This document shows positions 43,681 through 50,893 of a stretch of DNA of 64,000 bases, one piece after another; the stretch's first letter is position 1; each line of letters opens with the position of its first letter. The notes under the pieces were generated by a model. The model was not told the origin of the DNA, did no database searches, and saw only the letters and a program-made list of their open reading frames with translations. The position numbers and the translations under genes were made by a program. The stretch is from Janthinobacterium violaceinigrum (lineage in GTDB: Bacteria > Pseudomonadota > Gammaproteobacteria > Burkholderiales > Burkholderiaceae_D): assembly GCF_009208555.1 (NCBI RefSeq), contig NZ_WFLI01000006.1, forward strand, positions 124,001 to 188,000, in the 5' to 3' direction.

Positions 43681-45318
43681 ATGCATTCCATGAACCGTCT
43701 TGCCGCCGCCATCGTGCTGGCGTTTTCCAGCATCGCCGTGCCGGCGTTGGCTCTTGACGCCGCACCCGTCGCAGCCGCCGCATCCGCGCCTGCGCCGGCC
43801 TTCGATCTTGACCGCGACGTCGCCACCGCCCTGAAAGTGTTCGACGTGCCCGGCATGGCGATCGCCATCGTCAAGGATGGCAAGGTCGTCACCGCCAGGG
43901 GCTTTGGCGTGCGCAAGCTGGGCGAGCCGGCGGCCGTCGATGCGAAGACGCTGTTCGAAGTGGCATCGAACTCGAAGGGCTTCACGGCCGCCGCGCTGGC
44001 CATGCTGGTCGACGAAGGCAAGCTGGCCTGGGACGATCCCGTCACCAAGCACTTGCCCGGCTTCCAGATGCACGATTCCTACGTGACGGGCGCCATGACC
44101 ATCCGCGATTTGCTGACGCACCGCAGTGGCCTGGGCCTGGGCGCGGGCGACTTGCTGTGGTGGCCCACCACCACGTTCAGCACGGACGAGATCATCGAGA
44201 AGCTGCGCTACATCCGTCCCGCCACGAGTTTTCGCAACAGCTATGCCTACGATAACCTGCTGTACATCGTGGCCGGCAAGATCATCGCCGACAAGGCGGG
44301 CAAGAGCTGGGGCGAGGCCATGCATGAGCGCATCCTGGCGCCGCTGGGCATGACGGGCACGACTACGAGCCTGCTTGAAAACGCGGGCAATCCCGATGTC
44401 GCCAATGCGCACAGCAAGATCGACGGCAAGATCGCCGCCGTCAAGTCGATGCCCGTGCCGAACGCCGTGGGCGCCGTCGGCATCAACACGAATGCGGAAG
44501 ATATCGCCAAGTGGATGATGGTGCTGCTCGACGGCGGCAAGATCGCCGGCGTGAAGGACAAGGACGGCAAGGAAGCGCGCCTGTTCAGCGAAAAGCAGGG
44601 CCGCGAAATGTGGACGGCGCAAACGCCGATCAAGATTCCCGAACCGAAACCGGCGCTGGCGGCGACCAAGCCGAATTTCAGCGCGTATGGCCTGGGCTTC
44701 CAGCTGCGCGACTACAAGGGCATGAAGGTGGCCATGCACGGCGGCGCGCTGCAGGGATTTTATTCGCGCGTGGTGATGGTGCCGGAAGCAAAACTGGGCG
44801 TGGCCATTCTGACCAATGCGGAAAACGGCGGTTCCATGACGGCGCTGCAATGGCGCATTCTCGACCATTACCTGCAGGCGGCGCCGTCGGACTGGCTCGC
44901 GCTGGTGGCCAAGGTGGAGCAGGACCAGCATGCGGAGGAAGTCAAGAAGCAGGGCAAGGCGTCGAGCGCGCGCGCGGCCAAATCGCAGCCGTCGCTGCCG
45001 CTGGCGGCGTATGATGGCGAGTACGAGGATGCCTGGTATGGCAAGGTCGTGATCAAGCCCGAGGGCAAGAAGCACATCCTCAGTTTTACGCGCACGCCGG
45101 ACCTGACGGGCGAGCTGGAACACTGGCAGCACGATACCTTCATCGTGCGCTGGAAAGAGCGCAACTTCAACGCCGACGCCTACGTGACGTTCTCGCTCAA
45201 TCCCGATGGCAGCATCGACAGGGTGAAGATGGCGCCCGTGTCGGCCGAGACGGATTTCAGCTATGACTTCCAGGACCTGAGCCTGGTGCCGGTGAAACCG
45301 AAGGAAGCGAAGAAATAA
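43681..45318 (+). CDS. Exported serine hydrolase, class C beta-lactamase/DD-peptidase-like, with DUF3471 tail
   Basis: 545 residues from the ATG giving MHSMNRLAAAIVLAFSSIAV; a TTG at 43666 is also open. The signal peptide ends near LALA. The active-site motifs are S96-N-S-K99, Y-x-N in SYAYDN, and HGGALQG in place of Lys-Thr-Gly, the pattern of class C-like esterases and D-amino-acid peptidases. The last 120 residues match DUF3471, often attached to such enzymes. It acts in the periplasm on an unknown ester or amide. It probably shares a transcript with the upstream M1 peptidase and ends at a clear terminator. Confidence 0.92.
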   Translation: MHSMNRLAAAIVLAFSSIAVPALALDAAPVAAAASAPAPAFDLDRDVATALKVFDVPGMAIAIVKDGKVVTARGFGVRKLGEPAAVDAKTLFEVASNSKGFTAAALAMLVDEGKLAWDDPVTKHLPGFQMHDSYVTGAMTIRDLLTHRSGLGLGAGDLLWWPTTTFSTDEIIEKLRYIRPATSFRNSYAYDNLLYIVAGKIIADKAGKSWGEAMHERILAPLGMTGTTTSLLENAGNPDVANAHSKIDGKIAAVKSMPVPNAVGAVGINTNAEDIAKWMMVLLDGGKIAGVKDKDGKEARLFSEKQGREMWTAQTPIKIPEPKPALAATKPNFSAYGLGFQLRDYKGMKVAMHGGALQGFYSRVVMVPEAKLGVAILTNAENGGSMTALQWRILDHYLQAAPSDWLALVAKVEQDQHAEEVKKQGKASSARAAKSQPSLPLAAYDGEYEDAWYGKVVIKPEGKKHILSFTRTPDLTGELEHWQHDTFIVRWKERNFNADAYVTFSLNPDGSIDRVKMAPVSAETDFSYDFQDLSLVPVKPKEAKK

Positions 45319-45333
45319 GGTGTCGATACAAAA

Positions 45334-45360
45334 ACCGCAGCGTCGCCTGCGGTTTTTTTT
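45334..45360 (+). terminator. Intrinsic terminator after the serine hydrolase gene
   Basis: ACCGCAG and CTGCGGT pair around CGTCGC, followed by a run of eight T residues. Confidence 0.92.
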
Positions 45361-45480
45361 CGCCTGTTTCCATGCAAGTGCGCGGCAGAATGGTAGCAGG
45401 CCGGTTTTTATTTCATGAAACAGGCAGAAAAAGAAACGTTATCTTGTTTTCTTGTTTGCGTATTTATTAACTTTTTAGGG

Positions 45481-45489
45481 TGCTATTAT
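45481..45489 (+). promoter_or_regulatory. Candidate extended -10 promoter for the mini-protein genes
   Basis: TGCTATTAT is an extended -10 element (TGN plus TATTAT) in an unusually AT-rich stretch between 45410 and 45495, about 105 bases ahead of the first mini-protein. No convincing -35 was found. Confidence 0.35.
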
Positions 45490-45594
45490 TTCCATGCGCC
45501 ACGAAATTCGTCTGCCGACAGGCGGTTTCCGGCGGCTGAAGCCTGTGTCTTCAGTGGTTTTTATAACGACTCAACTCTTGGGAATGGGATAAAA

Positions 45595-45789
45595 ATGATC
45601 AATGTGAAAAAAGCCGTCTTTGTCTTTTGCGCCGCCGTCGGTTTTGCCGGCGCCATCAGCTCTTCCGCGTATGCGCTGCCAACGCGCGAAACCTGCGAGG
45701 AAGCCTATACCGCGTGCGTGACGGACGGCGATGCCAGCGCCTGCACGCTGGTCAAGCGCCTGTGCGGCGTGTACGGCATCTACCTGTAA
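45595..45789 (+). CDS. Secreted four-cysteine mini-protein, copy 1
   Basis: 64 residues. Residues 1-27 are a signal peptide (MINVKKAVFVFCAAVGFAGA, cut after AYA). The mature part is about 37 residues with four cysteines, C34, C41, C50 and C57, in the pattern C-x6-C-x8-C-x6-C, and ends VYGIYL. The spacing suggests two disulfides joining a pair of short helices. I do not recognise the family. A paralogue with identical cysteine spacing follows 76 bases later. The upstream region is AT-rich, unlike its neighbours. It could be a secreted effector, signal, toxin-like or surface peptide; no immunity or export gene is adjacent. The start is the ATG with GGGAATGGGA upstream; the longer open frame shows no protein character. 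Confidence 0.75.
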   Translation: MINVKKAVFVFCAAVGFAGAISSSAYALPTRETCEEAYTACVTDGDASACTLVKRLCGVYGIYL

Positions 45790-45795
45790 GCATGC

Positions 45796-45835
45796 GGTGG
45801 CACGCGCCAGAACATGCGTGCGCCACCAGTTGTTT
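45796..45835 (+). terminator. Hairpin between the two mini-protein genes
   Basis: GGTGGC at 45796-45801 pairs with GCCACC at 45822-45827, extended by ACGC/GCGT with a two-base bulge, then AGTTGTTTTT. It could partly end transcription between the two copies and so set their ratio. Confidence 0.5.
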
Positions 45836-45865
45836 TTGGCTCAATTCTTTGGGAACGAGATAAAC

Positions 45866-46057
45866 ATGATCAATGTAAAAAAAGCCGTCTTTCTCTTCGG
45901 TGCCGCCTGTGGCCTCGCTGGTGTCTTGAACACTGCGTACGCGCAACCGACATTCCGTGAGTGCTCGAAAGCGTTGATTGAGTGCACCGTGGACGCGAAT
46001 GCAAACCAGTGCACATTCGTATCGCGCTATTGCGCGGTATATGGCATGTATATCTAG
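45866..46057 (+). CDS. Secreted four-cysteine mini-protein, copy 2
   Basis: 63 residues, paralogue of the preceding gene. The signal peptide MINVKKAVFLFGAACGLAGV is cut after AYA at 26. Mature cysteines C33, C40, C49 and C56 have the same C-x6-C-x8-C-x6-C spacing, and the end VYGMYI matches VYGIYL of copy 1. The segments between cysteines differ almost completely (SKALIE against EEAYTA), so the frame is conserved while the surface has diverged. The 25 bases ahead of the start are also duplicated. A perfect terminator follows. Confidence 0.75.
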   Translation: MINVKKAVFLFGAACGLAGVLNTAYAQPTFRECSKALIECTVDANANQCTFVSRYCAVYGMYI

Positions 46058-46078
46058 GGTAGCGTTTGAAGCAGCACA

Positions 46079-46112
46079 GGCGGCGCGCCAGGACGGCGCG
46101 CCGCCATTTTTT
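46079..46112 (+). terminator. Intrinsic terminator after the mini-protein pair
   Basis: GGCGGCGCGCC at 46079-46089 and GGCGCGCCGCC at 46095-46105 form a perfect 11-bp stem around AGGAC, followed by A and seven T. Its T-run touches the stop codon of the convergent methyltransferase gene. Confidence 0.93.
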
Positions 46113-46942
46113 TACGGCTTGACGAACTTCAGGGTCATGCGGTCGCTCTCGCCGATGGCCATGTATTTGGCCCGTTCCACGTCCTTGTTGGCGTAGGTGG
46201 GCGGCAGTGCCCAGACGCCGCCTTCATGGTCCGCCGTATCCTTGGGATTGGCGTTGATTTCCGACTTGGCCGCCAGTTTGAAACCGGCGTTCTCGGCCAG
46301 CTTGATCACATACGCCTCGTGCATGTAGCCGCTGCTGGCCGTGGCGTCCTGCGCCTTGTTCGCCGGCAGGCGGTGTTCGACGACGCCGAACACGCCGCCC
46401 GGTTTGAGGCTGTCATACACCTCCTTGAACAGGGTTTTCATGCCCTCGTCGCCGATCGGTATCCAGTTGTGGATATTGCGGAAGGTGAGCACCATGTCGG
46501 CCGTGCCCTTGGGGGCGATGCGGTAGGTGGTGGGCGGCGCGAAGGCGCCGATGGCTACCTTGCCGAAAGCGGCCGGGTTGGCGTCGAGTTTTTGCTGGAA
46601 GCGCGCCGCGCCGCGGCGTGCGCCTTCGCTGGCGGACTGCGGGTCGTTGCCGGCGGCGATCAGCTTGCCGTTGTCGCGCAGGTAGGGCGCCAGGATCTCC
46701 GTGTACCAGCCGCCCCCGGGCGCCAGTTCCACCACCGTCATGTTCGGCTTGATGCCGAAGAACGTCAGCGTTTCATACGGGTGGCGGGCGCTGTCGCGCA
46801 GCGCGTTGGCCGGCGTGCGCGCACTGCCGGCGATGGCCGCCTTCAGGGCCGTGTCACCCGCATCGGCGGCCAGTGCCGCGCCGCTGCCGCCACAGGCCAG
46901 CATGACCGTCAAGGCCGCAGCCAGGGATACTCGCTTCATCAT
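46112..46942 (-). CDS. Exported SAM-dependent methyltransferase-like protein
   Basis: About 276 residues. Several ATGs are clustered; the one chosen has GGAG at suitable spacing, and 46954, 46945 or 46939 are alternatives. The N-terminus MMKRVSLAAALTVMLACGGS then AALA is a clear signal peptide. The rest is a Rossmann methyltransferase fold: ELAPGGGWYTEIL (motif I), GKLIAAGND, then MVLTFRNIHNW and LKPGGVFGVVEH. It resembles predicted methyltransferases of the COG4798 type. Export is puzzling because SAM is cytoplasmic, so it may have lost methyl transfer or bind another ligand. Confidence 0.85.
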   Translation of the reverse strand: MMKRVSLAAALTVMLACGGSGAALAADAGDTALKAAIAGSARTPANALRDSARHPYETLTFFGIKPNMTVVELAPGGGWYTEILAPYLRDNGKLIAAGNDPQSASEGARRGAARFQQKLDANPAAFGKVAIGAFAPPTTYRIAPKGTADMVLTFRNIHNWIPIGDEGMKTLFKEVYDSLKPGGVFGVVEHRLPANKAQDATASSGYMHEAYVIKLAENAGFKLAAKSEINANPKDTADHEGGVWALPPTYANKDVERAKYMAIGESDRMTLKFVKP

Positions 46943-47027
46943 CATATGCTCCATGCGTGATTGGATCGGTTGGTAAATTGGTGGCGATCGCCATCAATGC
47001 CGATCATCGGGCAAGCACGCTGGCCGG

Positions 47028-47687
47028 TCAAGCGGATTCCGTCCCCCAGGCGGCGGCATACGGGGGCAATTCGCAGGTGTTGAGCGCATCGGCGATGGCC
47101 GCGCCACGGCCGTGCGTAAAGGGCAGTTCGCCCGTCCAGACGGCATGCGCCATGTCGCCCGCATCGTCGAGCGGCCCGCCCGTGCGCTGCTTGACGGCGC
47201 ATTCGTCGAGCGCGATGCGCAGCACGGTGGTGGCCGCGTATTCCTTGGCGCTGCCGCCGCGCACCTGTGCCAGGCGGCCCGGCGCCAGCTTCTCCATCAG
47301 CGCGTCCATGGCCGCATGCTGCTGGCCGATGTCGCTGACTTTTTCAAACTGCCCGTATACCATCGCCGAGCGGTAGTTCATGGTGTGATTGAAGGCGGAG
47401 CGCGCCAGCACCAGGCCGTCGAGATGGCTGACCGTCACGCACGCGTCGCCGTCGAGCAGGAGCTGCTTGAGCATGCGGCTGCCGTTCGAACCATGGATGT
47501 ACAGGTGGTCACCGATGCGCCAGCAGGCGGTCGGGATGCAATGGCTGCCCTTGTCGTCGCGGAAGGCGATATGGCACAGGTAGGCGGCATCGAGGATGGC
47601 GTGCAGGGCGGCCTGTTCATAGCTGGCCAGTTCGGCGACGCGGCGCACGCGGGTACGGAGGCTGGGGGGCAGGGCGGTAGCGGTCAT
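47028..47687 (-). CDS. Pyridoxamine 5'-phosphate oxidase-family flavoprotein
   Basis: 219 residues from the ATG giving MTATALPPSL; the longer frame upstream crosses the promoter region. The split-barrel FMN-binding fold is suggested by YLCHIAFRDDKGSHCIPTAC, DHLYIHGSNGSRMLKQL and VTVSHLDGLVLARSAFNHTM. It belongs to the PPOX/Nim-like family, not to PdxH itself. Function could be flavin- or F420-type reduction or haem-related; this is not resolved. It is divergent from a MocR regulator, which probably controls it, since MocR proteins often sit beside vitamin B6 or PPOX-family genes. Confidence 0.85.
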   Translation of the reverse strand: MTATALPPSLRTRVRRVAELASYEQAALHAILDAAYLCHIAFRDDKGSHCIPTACWRIGDHLYIHGSNGSRMLKQLLLDGDACVTVSHLDGLVLARSAFNHTMNYRSAMVYGQFEKVSDIGQQHAAMDALMEKLAPGRLAQVRGGSAKEYAATTVLRIALDECAVKQRTGGPLDDAGDMAHAVWTGELPFTHGRGAAIADALNTCELPPYAAAWGTESA

Positions 47688-47700
47688 GGTGGAAGTCCCG

Positions 47701-47729
47701 TTGGTTGAAGAAGCAGGCCGCACTATAAT
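47701..47729 (+). promoter_or_regulatory. Sigma-70 promoter for the MocR regulator gene
   Basis: TTGGTT at 47701-47706, a 17-base spacer and a perfect TATAAT at 47724-47729. It reads towards the MocR gene at 47796 and overlaps the control region of the divergent flavoprotein gene. Confidence 0.7.
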
Positions 47730-47734
47730 CGGCA

Positions 47735-47758
47735 TCTGGCCCTGAAAAAAGATCCAGA
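47735..47758. promoter_or_regulatory. Inverted repeat in the MocR divergent promoter, candidate operator
   Basis: TCTGG at 47735-47739 and CCAGA at 47754-47758 are inverted repeats separated by 14 bases, just downstream of the -10. The arms are short, so this is only a candidate. Confidence 0.35.
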
Positions 47759-47795
47759 ACCGACAAATAATTTAGAGCCACAATGAAGGGGGCGC

Positions 47796-49280
47796 ATGGA
47801 CTTCGCTTTGCTGCTGAACGCGTTCGAGCGCACGCACCGCGGGCGGGGCTGGTCGCGCCAGCGCCTGCTGCATGAATGCCTGCGCGCGGCGATCCGCGGC
47901 GGCCAGCTGGCGCCGGGCACGCGTCTGGCCGCCACGCGCGTGCTGGCGGCCGAACTGGGACTGGCGCGCAATACCGTGCTGTACGCCTACGAGCAACTGG
48001 CCAGCGAGGGCTTTGTCTTGCCGGACCGGCGCGGCACCGTGGTCGCCGGCAGCGCTGGCGTGCCGGCGGCTGCGCCTGCGGCCGGTGGCAACGGTGGCTT
48101 GTCGCGCCGCGTGCAGCATTTGCGCGGCGTGGCGGGACAGGATGTGAATGCGTCGGTGGTGTTTCCCGCCGACGCGATGGGCGCGTTTGCCCCCGGCGTG
48201 CCGGCGCTTGATGAATTCCCGCTGGCGCAATGGCGGCGCATGCTGGACCGCGCGTGGCGCGCGCTGACGCCGCGCCAGCTCAATTACGGCGATCCTGCCG
48301 GCGAGCCGCAGTTGCGCATGGCCATTGCCGACCATTTGCGCGCCGCGCGCGGCGTCGTGTGCGATGCGGGCCAGGTGTTCATCACGGACGGCACGCAGAG
48401 CAGCCTCGATGTGTGCCTGCGCGCCTTTGCCGACCAGGGCGACACCCTGTGGATCGAGCATCCCGCTTATGGCGGCGCGCTGGCGGCAGGCCGCGGCGCC
48501 GGCCTGCAGGTGACGGGCATTGCCGTCGACATGGATGGCATCGCGCCCACGGACGAGGACTGGCACGCGGCGCCGCCGCGCCTGATCTACACGACGCCGT
48601 CGCACCAGTACCCGACGGGTAGCGTGCTCAGTCCCGCGCGCCGCATGGCGCTGCTGGAGCGCGCCCGTGCCGCTGGCGCCCTGATCATCGAGGACGATTA
48701 CGACAGCGAGTTTCGCCATGGCGGCCCGCCCCTGGCGGCCATGCAGGGACTGGTGGCCGATGCGCCCGTCGTGTATCTGGGCACGTTCAGCAAGACCATG
48801 TTTCCCGCCTTGCGCCTGGCCTTTATCGTCGTGCCGGCCCCGCTGGCCGGAGCCTTTGCGCAGATGCAGGCGCAGGGCGCCGCCCGGGGGCGGGTGGCGG
48901 AACAGCTGGCGCTGGCCGAGTTCCTGCGCAGCGGCCTGTTTGCGCGCCATGTGCGGCGCATGCGCCGCCTGTACCGCCAGCGTCGCGATGCCTTGAGCGA
49001 GGCGCTACAGCGCCATGCGTGCGCGGGCGCGGCCATCCATGGCGGCACGGCCGGCATGCACCTGGCGCTGCGTTTTCACGATGCGGCGTGGGATGACCTG
49101 GCCCTGAGCCGCCGCGCTGCGCAGGATGGCATCGTGGCGCTGGCGCTGTCCGCGCATGGCACGGGCAACAGGATGGACGAGGGCGCAGGCTGGAACGGTT
49201 TCCTGCTCGGGTATGCGCAGGTGCCGGCCGAGAACATGGATGGCCTGGCGCGCCGTTTGGGTGCGCTGCTGCCGGCGTGA
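47796..49280 (+). CDS. MocR/PdxR family regulator (GntR winged helix plus aminotransferase domain)
   Basis: 494 residues; GAAGGGGG precedes the ATG. Residues 15-80 form a GntR-type winged helix (GTRLAATRVLAAELGLARNT, YAYEQLASEGFVLPDR). From about 120 onward is a class I aminotransferase fold used for sensing: LNYGDPAGEPQLR, IIEDDYDSEFR, and the PLP-binding K333 in YLGTFSKTMFP. MocR proteins bind PLP and regulate a divergent gene. Here the divergent gene is a PPOX flavoprotein, so vitamin B6 status is a plausible signal. Confidence 0.93.
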   Translation: MDFALLLNAFERTHRGRGWSRQRLLHECLRAAIRGGQLAPGTRLAATRVLAAELGLARNTVLYAYEQLASEGFVLPDRRGTVVAGSAGVPAAAPAAGGNGGLSRRVQHLRGVAGQDVNASVVFPADAMGAFAPGVPALDEFPLAQWRRMLDRAWRALTPRQLNYGDPAGEPQLRMAIADHLRAARGVVCDAGQVFITDGTQSSLDVCLRAFADQGDTLWIEHPAYGGALAAGRGAGLQVTGIAVDMDGIAPTDEDWHAAPPRLIYTTPSHQYPTGSVLSPARRMALLERARAAGALIIEDDYDSEFRHGGPPLAAMQGLVADAPVVYLGTFSKTMFPALRLAFIVVPAPLAGAFAQMQAQGAARGRVAEQLALAEFLRSGLFARHVRRMRRLYRQRRDALSEALQRHACAGAAIHGGTAGMHLALRFHDAAWDDLALSRRAAQDGIVALALSAHGTGNRMDEGAGWNGFLLGYAQVPAENMDGLARRLGALLPA

Positions 49281-49290
49281 GGCTGGCGCC

Positions 49291-50070
49291 TTACTGCTGG
49301 TCCAGCATCCACTGCTTCAAGCCGTTGACCCAGTTCTTGGCAGGCAGGTTGAACTGCTTCTTGATGGCGGCGGCGCGCTCGTACAAGTCGCTGAAGTCGA
49401 GCGATGGCGATTTTTTGAAGGCCAGCACGACGATGTTTTCATCTTCCATTTCCGGCACCCAGACGACGGCGTCGAAGACCAGTTCCATCGCCTGCAAATT
49501 CTTGTCGTAGTTGGGGAAGTCGCCGAAGACATTCGTGCACATGATGCCGTCGTCCGTCAGGCAGTCGAAGCAGGCCTGGTAGAACTCGGGCGTGTCGAGC
49601 ACGGGACCGCGCGCCTCTTCGTCGTACAGGTCCACTTGCAGCGCGTCGACGGTGCCATGGTTGGCAGGGTCGAGCACGAAGTCGAGCGCATTCATTTCGC
49701 GCACGTCGAGGCGCGCGTCGTTCGGCGGCAGCGCGAACTGGGCGCCGCAGATGGCGATCACGTTCGGATTGAGTTCGATGGCCGTGACCGCGGCGTCGGG
49801 AAAGCGGCGGTAGCTGAATTTGGTCAGCGCGGCGCTGCCCAGGCCCAGCTGCACGATGCGTTTGGGCTGCGTCTTGAACAGCATCCACATCATCATCATC
49901 TGCACGTATTCGAGCTCGATGGCGTCGGGTTTGTCCAGGCGCATGGCGCCCTGCACCCACTTGGTCCCCAGGTGCAGGTAGCGGATGCCGCGGTGTTCGG
50001 TGGTGGTGGCAGGCGGATGGCCCGGGTGGCTGAAAGCGGTATGGCTGGTGGAGGTAAAGTCGGTCGTCAT
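49291..50070 (-). CDS. Spermidine synthase-like protein
   Basis: 259 residues with the Rossmann fold of polyamine aminopropyltransferases and no extra membrane domain. Motifs include RIVQLGLGSAALTKF (glycine-rich SAM-type loop), VTAIELNPNVIAIC, and ALQVDLYDEEARGP where spermidine synthases have the catalytic Asp segment. YFxxC-type and polyamine-pocket residues are not clear, so it may be a relative that uses another substrate. It is convergent with the MocR gene, 10 bases away, and has its own start; no speD or other polyamine gene is nearby. Confidence 0.8.
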   Translation of the reverse strand: MTTDFTSTSHTAFSHPGHPPATTTEHRGIRYLHLGTKWVQGAMRLDKPDAIELEYVQMMMMWMLFKTQPKRIVQLGLGSAALTKFSYRRFPDAAVTAIELNPNVIAICGAQFALPPNDARLDVREMNALDFVLDPANHGTVDALQVDLYDEEARGPVLDTPEFYQACFDCLTDDGIMCTNVFGDFPNYDKNLQAMELVFDAVVWVPEMEDENIVVLAFKKSPSLDFSDLYERAAAIKKQFNLPAKNWVNGLKQWMLDQQ

Positions 50071-50094
50071 GGCGGCAGTTTAGCAGCCGGACGC

Positions 50095-50118
50095 AAAAAA
50101 GACGCCGCAGCGTCTTTT
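50095..50118 (-). terminator. Intrinsic terminator after the PEP-CTERM gene
   Basis: AAAAGACGC at 50097-50105 and GCGTCTTTT at 50110-50118 pair perfectly around CGCA. On the minus strand the hairpin runs into TTTTTT, ending the PEP-CTERM transcript just before the spermidine-synthase-like gene starts. Confidence 0.85.
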
Positions 50119-50129
50119 GGGTGGGGAGC

Positions 50130-50654
50130 TCAAGATTGCTTGCGGCGTCGCGCCAGGAAGCCCAGTACGCCGAGGCCGGCCAGCAGCATGCCATACGTTT
50201 CCGGTTCGGGGACCGGGGCCAGGTTCAGGTTGAAGGTGCCGCCATAGCTGCCGCCATTGCTGTTGCCCATGACGGTGAGGACCATGGGGCCGTTGAATAG
50301 CAGGCTGGTTTGCGCCAGCACCTCGCCCTGGGCATAGCCGAAGACGGTGGGACCGCCAAAGCCAGTCAGGGCGATGCCGTTCAGGTTGGCACCGCTGAAG
50401 TTGATGGACGAAGCGTCGCTGCCTGTGACCGACAGGTTGGCCAGGAAGGCTTGCGCGGTCGAACCGAAAGTTGCGTCGGGAGTGAAGGTGAAGGTATCGG
50501 TAAAGGCGCCGAGCGGGCTGGGCGTGGCGTTGAAGCCGCCTGTCCACAGGTTGCCCGTAGTGTTGCTCAGGTCCACGTTGTACGCTGTCGCCTGCGCTGC
50601 ACCGATGGAAGCTGCGCTCAGGAGCGCTACTGCGATGAGTGATTTCAGTTTCAT
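50130..50654 (-). CDS. FxDxF-type PEP-CTERM protein
   Basis: 174 residues. The signal peptide MKLKSLIAVALLSAASIGAA is followed by a Ser/Thr/Gly/Asn-rich body with FTDTF (the FxDxF element) at about 51-55. The C-terminus has VPEPETYGML, a hydrophobic helix and ARRRK: the PEP-CTERM sorting signal recognised by the EpsH/exosortase system, which links proteins to exopolysaccharide-producing surfaces. No exosortase is in the window. It is a likely surface or biofilm-associated protein with its own promoter and terminator. Confidence 0.92.
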   Translation of the reverse strand: MKLKSLIAVALLSAASIGAAQATAYNVDLSNTTGNLWTGGFNATPSPLGAFTDTFTFTPDATFGSTAQAFLANLSVTGSDASSINFSGANLNGIALTGFGGPTVFGYAQGEVLAQTSLLFNGPMVLTVMGNSNGGSYGGTFNLNLAPVPEPETYGMLLAGLGVLGFLARRRKQS

Positions 50655-50708
50655 ATTTATCCCCGCGAAAAAACGATTGATGTTTCAAAAAAACCGTGCC
50701 GCTCAGAT

Positions 50709-50737
50709 AAATTATCGCCAAGACATTTCATTGTCAA
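50709..50737 (-). promoter_or_regulatory. Promoter of the PEP-CTERM gene
   Basis: On the minus strand, TTGACA (50737-50732), a 17-base spacer and TAATTT (50714-50709) stand about 55 bases ahead of the ATG, in the AT-rich space 50655-50893. Confidence 0.6.
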
Positions 50738-50893
50738 TGAGCTATTTTTATATCATTATGCAAACTTAAATAGCTTATTTCTAACATACGGGCATGGCGC
50801 TCGAACTGTTGCAATATTTAAAACTCTAATTGTCAATATAATATTGAAAAATAATCGCACAGACGGTGATTGGAAAAATCGTTACGGTGGTAA

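Noticed and set aside
50080-50721. 213-codon frame overlapping the PEP-CTERM gene on the same strand
   Set aside because: It is a shifted shadow; the 174-residue frame has the signal peptide and PEP-CTERM tail.
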